From assembly GCA_012728275.1 (NCBI GenBank), contig JAAYFK010000016.1, positions 1-54,390 of the forward strand: a DNA stretch of 54,390 bases. The letters run 5' to 3'. The notes below the pieces were generated by a model. That model was given only the letters and a program-made list of their open reading frames with translations. It was not told the DNA's origin and searched no databases. Position 1 is the first letter of the stretch; every line of letters starts with the position of its first letter. Shown one piece after another: positions 53,059-54,390 of this stretch. This DNA comes from Clostridiaceae bacterium (lineage in GTDB: Bacteria > Bacillota > Clostridia > Saccharofermentanales > Saccharofermentanaceae). A program made the position numbers and the translations under genes.

Positions 53059-53772
53059 TTATTTCACCAAATGATTAATAATATGGCCAGCCATAATCAA
53101 GCCAACCGTGGACGGAACAAAAGAACAGCTTGCTGGAGCATTTCTTTTCGAGTACAAGCCTTGCTGTTTTTCATCAAGCCTTACGAATGGAATACGAGGT
53201 TCTTCTTCAGAATATACTACATCTGTATGGACTATGCTTCGTTCTTTCAGAAGCCTGCGCATGGCCCTTGCAAGCGGGTCTACTTTGGTTTTTGAGATGT
53301 CAGCGATTTTGAAAGAAGTTGGATCGACTTTGTTGCCCGCACCCATCGCACTTATTATTGGAATGTTGTTATTGTGGGCAAACTCAATTAAATCAGCCTT
53401 TTTACCAACTGAGTCTATAGCATCAGCTATATAATCCACGGAAGATAAATCGATATCACTATCTTTCTCCCAGAATGAATTAATTGCATGAATAATCACA
53501 TCAGGATTGATGTTTTTGAGGAGCTTTTCACATGCAAGCGCCTTTGACTGACCTACATTATCTCGAAAAGAAATAGCCTGCCTATTGAGGTTCGATTCAC
53601 AAACCAAGTCGCCATCAATAATCGTTATTTGGCCAACGCCACATCTTACCAAAGCAATTGCGCATTCGCCACCAACACCGCCGAGTCCAACAACTGCGAC
53701 GTGAGCGCCGATTATCTTATCAATATCGTCTCCATAAATACCATAGGTTCTCGAGTAGAAATCATCTTTCAT
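53059..53772 (-). CDS. tcdA: TcdA/YgdL-like tRNA threonylcarbamoyladenosine dehydratase
   Basis: This 237-residue E1-like enzyme has HVAVVGLGGVGGECAIALVRCGVGQITIIDGDLVCESNLNRQ (nucleotide-binding Gly-rich loop and Arg-rich turn), FWEKDSDIDLSSVDYIADAIDSVGKKADLI, and PSTVGLIMAGHIINHLV. It lacks the extra cysteine of ubiquitin-like E1s, as in TcdA proteins that convert t6A37 of tRNA to its cyclic form. ATG 53772 begins MKDDFYSRTYGIYGDDID, the usual start. A ThiF-like sulfur-carrier activation is the main alternative. A 49-residue membrane protein starts upstream and ends 3 bp before it. Confidence 0.88.
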   Translation of the reverse strand: MKDDFYSRTYGIYGDDIDKIIGAHVAVVGLGGVGGECAIALVRCGVGQITIIDGDLVCESNLNRQAISFRDNVGQSKALACEKLLKNINPDVIIHAINSFWEKDSDIDLSSVDYIADAIDSVGKKADLIEFAHNNNIPIISAMGAGNKVDPTSFKIADISKTKVDPLARAMRRLLKERSIVHTDVVYSEEEPRIPFVRLDEKQQGLYSKRNAPASCSFVPSTVGLIMAGHIINHLVK

Positions 53773-53775
53773 AAG

Positions 53776-53925
53776 CTATCCCAATATTCCAGCCAAAAAA
53801 TACAAATCAAGAATGAGACAAACGACGCAAATAAGGCCACAAATTATGAAAGTTCTGCTAGTTTTCTTCTCCGGACTCGTCTTTTTGGAATATATGCTAC
53901 TCTTGTCTGACTTGCGCGATTTCAC
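53776..53925 (-). CDS. Small single-helix membrane protein
   Basis: This 49-residue frame starts GTG 53925 (VKSRKSDKSSIYSKKT) with GGAGGAG a few bases upstream, so translation is likely. The N-terminal 24 residues are basic and polar; residues about 26-48 (FIICGLICVVCLILDLYFLAGIL) form one transmembrane helix. It ends 3 bp before tcdA and is therefore probably its operon partner. No family is recognised. Confidence 0.6.
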   Translation of the reverse strand: MKSRKSDKSSIYSKKTSPEKKTSRTFIICGLICVVCLILDLYFLAGILG

Positions 53926-54141
53926 TGATACTCCTCCAATATAAATTACCTATCAACATTATAGGCAGTGATGGTTGAAGTGTCTTTTCATTAGTATGAC
54001 ATTCACCTAACAAATCTTATTGTAGAAGTGTAAAAAAATTGCATTAAAGTTGTATAATTTATTGTGTATTTGGGGATTATGTTGTATTGTTTGAGCTGCA
54101 GGATTTTTCTAAAATTTTATTATTATATATATGGAGACACT

Positions 54142-54390
54142 ATGATTTTTCGAAAAACAAAGATAATATGCACTCTTGGCCCAGCAGTTGATTCTGATGA
54201 TATTGTAAGAAGCTTAATGCTTAGCGGCATGAATGTATGCCGACTTAATTTTTCTCATGGTTCATATGAAGAACATCAGCAGAGAATCGATCGCGTTAAG
54301 AGGCTTCGCGAGGAACTTAACCTCCCTGTAGCTCTTCTTCTAGATACGAAGGGACCAGAAATAAGAACCGGTTGTTTTGAGAACGGCAAA
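54142..54390 (+). CDS. pyk: Pyruvate kinase, N-terminal part (cut by window end)
   Basis: The first 83 residues match pyruvate kinase: KTKIICTLGPAVDSDDIVRSLMLSGMNVCRLNFSHGSYEEH (the catalytic Arg and N-F-S-H of the substrate site) and LPVALLLDTKGPEIRTG. It converts phosphoenolpyruvate and ADP to pyruvate and ATP in glycolysis. GGAGACACT precedes ATG 54142, and a TATAAT at 54053-54058 may be its -10, leaving a leader of about 75 nt. The rest of the gene is outside the window. The 216-bp upstream gap otherwise shows nothing recognisable. Confidence 0.95.
   Translation, partial: MIFRKTKIICTLGPAVDSDDIVRSLMLSGMNVCRLNFSHGSYEEHQQRIDRVKRLREELNLPVALLLDTKGPEIRTGCFENGK

Noticed and set aside
1..54390. 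CRISPR arrays, transposases or prophage modules
   Set aside because: I saw no regularly spaced repeats, no transposase motifs and no phage structural genes; only the recombinase remnant at the left edge is mobile-element-like.

Overview
The window is an ordinary, gene-dense stretch of a low-GC bacterial chromosome. The best fit is the class Clostridia (Bacillota). The evidence is TTGACA/TATAAT-type promoters, strong AGGAGG ribosome binding sites with some GTG and TTG starts, an electron-bifurcating NfnAB pair typical of fermentative anaerobes, a Spo0A-C-like protein, HAAS/PadR and DUF4097 genes, a PC4-like YdbC, and the Firmicute-type small proteins around L32. I cannot name the genus. The left 741 bases look foreign: they are visibly richer in G+C and hold the 3' part of a large serine recombinase gene that starts exactly at the 3' end of a tRNA-Ala gene.

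Layout. 1-0.8 kb: recombinase remnant and tRNA-Ala(CGC). 0.9-4.7 kb: a TetR-controlled operon of a rifampin-phosphotransferase/PEP-synthase-like enzyme and a Pr6Pr/AIG1-like membrane protein, with a 26-bp operator over the -10 box. 4.7-7 kb: nfnA-nfnB. 7.1-9.1 kb: PadR, DUF1700/HAAS and DUF4097 as an overlapping three-gene operon. 9.2-12.5 kb: a broken trans-aconitate-methyltransferase-like gene, a GNAT acetyltransferase and a polytopic membrane protein. 12.5-14.3 kb: tRNA-Thr, a cytidylate-kinase-like fusion protein and hpt. 14.3-15.2 kb: a protein-free region that I read as a roughly 650-nt structured RNA on the minus strand, with a short RNA diverging from it. 15.3-22.1 kb: an MscS channel, a YtqA radical SAM enzyme, DinB behind a LexA-like box, and a two-component system with a 7TMR-DISM kinase. 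22.2-28.6 kb: DUF1858, HU, a Spo0A-C-like regulator, 5-formyl-THF cyclo-ligase, LigA, YdbC and a phosphoesterase. 28.7-34.6 kb: glycogen phosphorylase and a prepilin peptidase/membrane/AI-2E-type gene trio. 34.6-43 kb: a minus-strand run of housekeeping genes (U32 protein, MltG, BipA, Der, L32, DUF1934, MurI, RluD-like). 43.2-54.4 kb: a cyclophilin lipoprotein with an AraC regulator, a MacB/FtsX-type ABC system, a secreted transglutaminase/LRR protein, ProS, a lipoprotein, a TcdA-like E1 enzyme and the start of pyruvate kinase.

The most interesting element is the 14.3-15.0 kb RNA. It has a consensus promoter (TTGTAT, 17 nt, TATAAT), a long-range helix joining its two ends, a 12-bp internal helix with two more helices nested in it, and a terminator. 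At three positions the pairing is G-U in the minus-strand RNA but would be A-C in a plus-strand RNA, which fixes the strand. Its size and architecture recall the giant bacterial RNAs (OLE, ROOL, GOLLD), but I cannot assign it to any of them by eye. Secondary leads are the kinase/nuclease-like fusion beside hpt, the orphan Spo0A-C protein, the TetR/Rph-like operon and the recombinase scar at tRNA-Ala.
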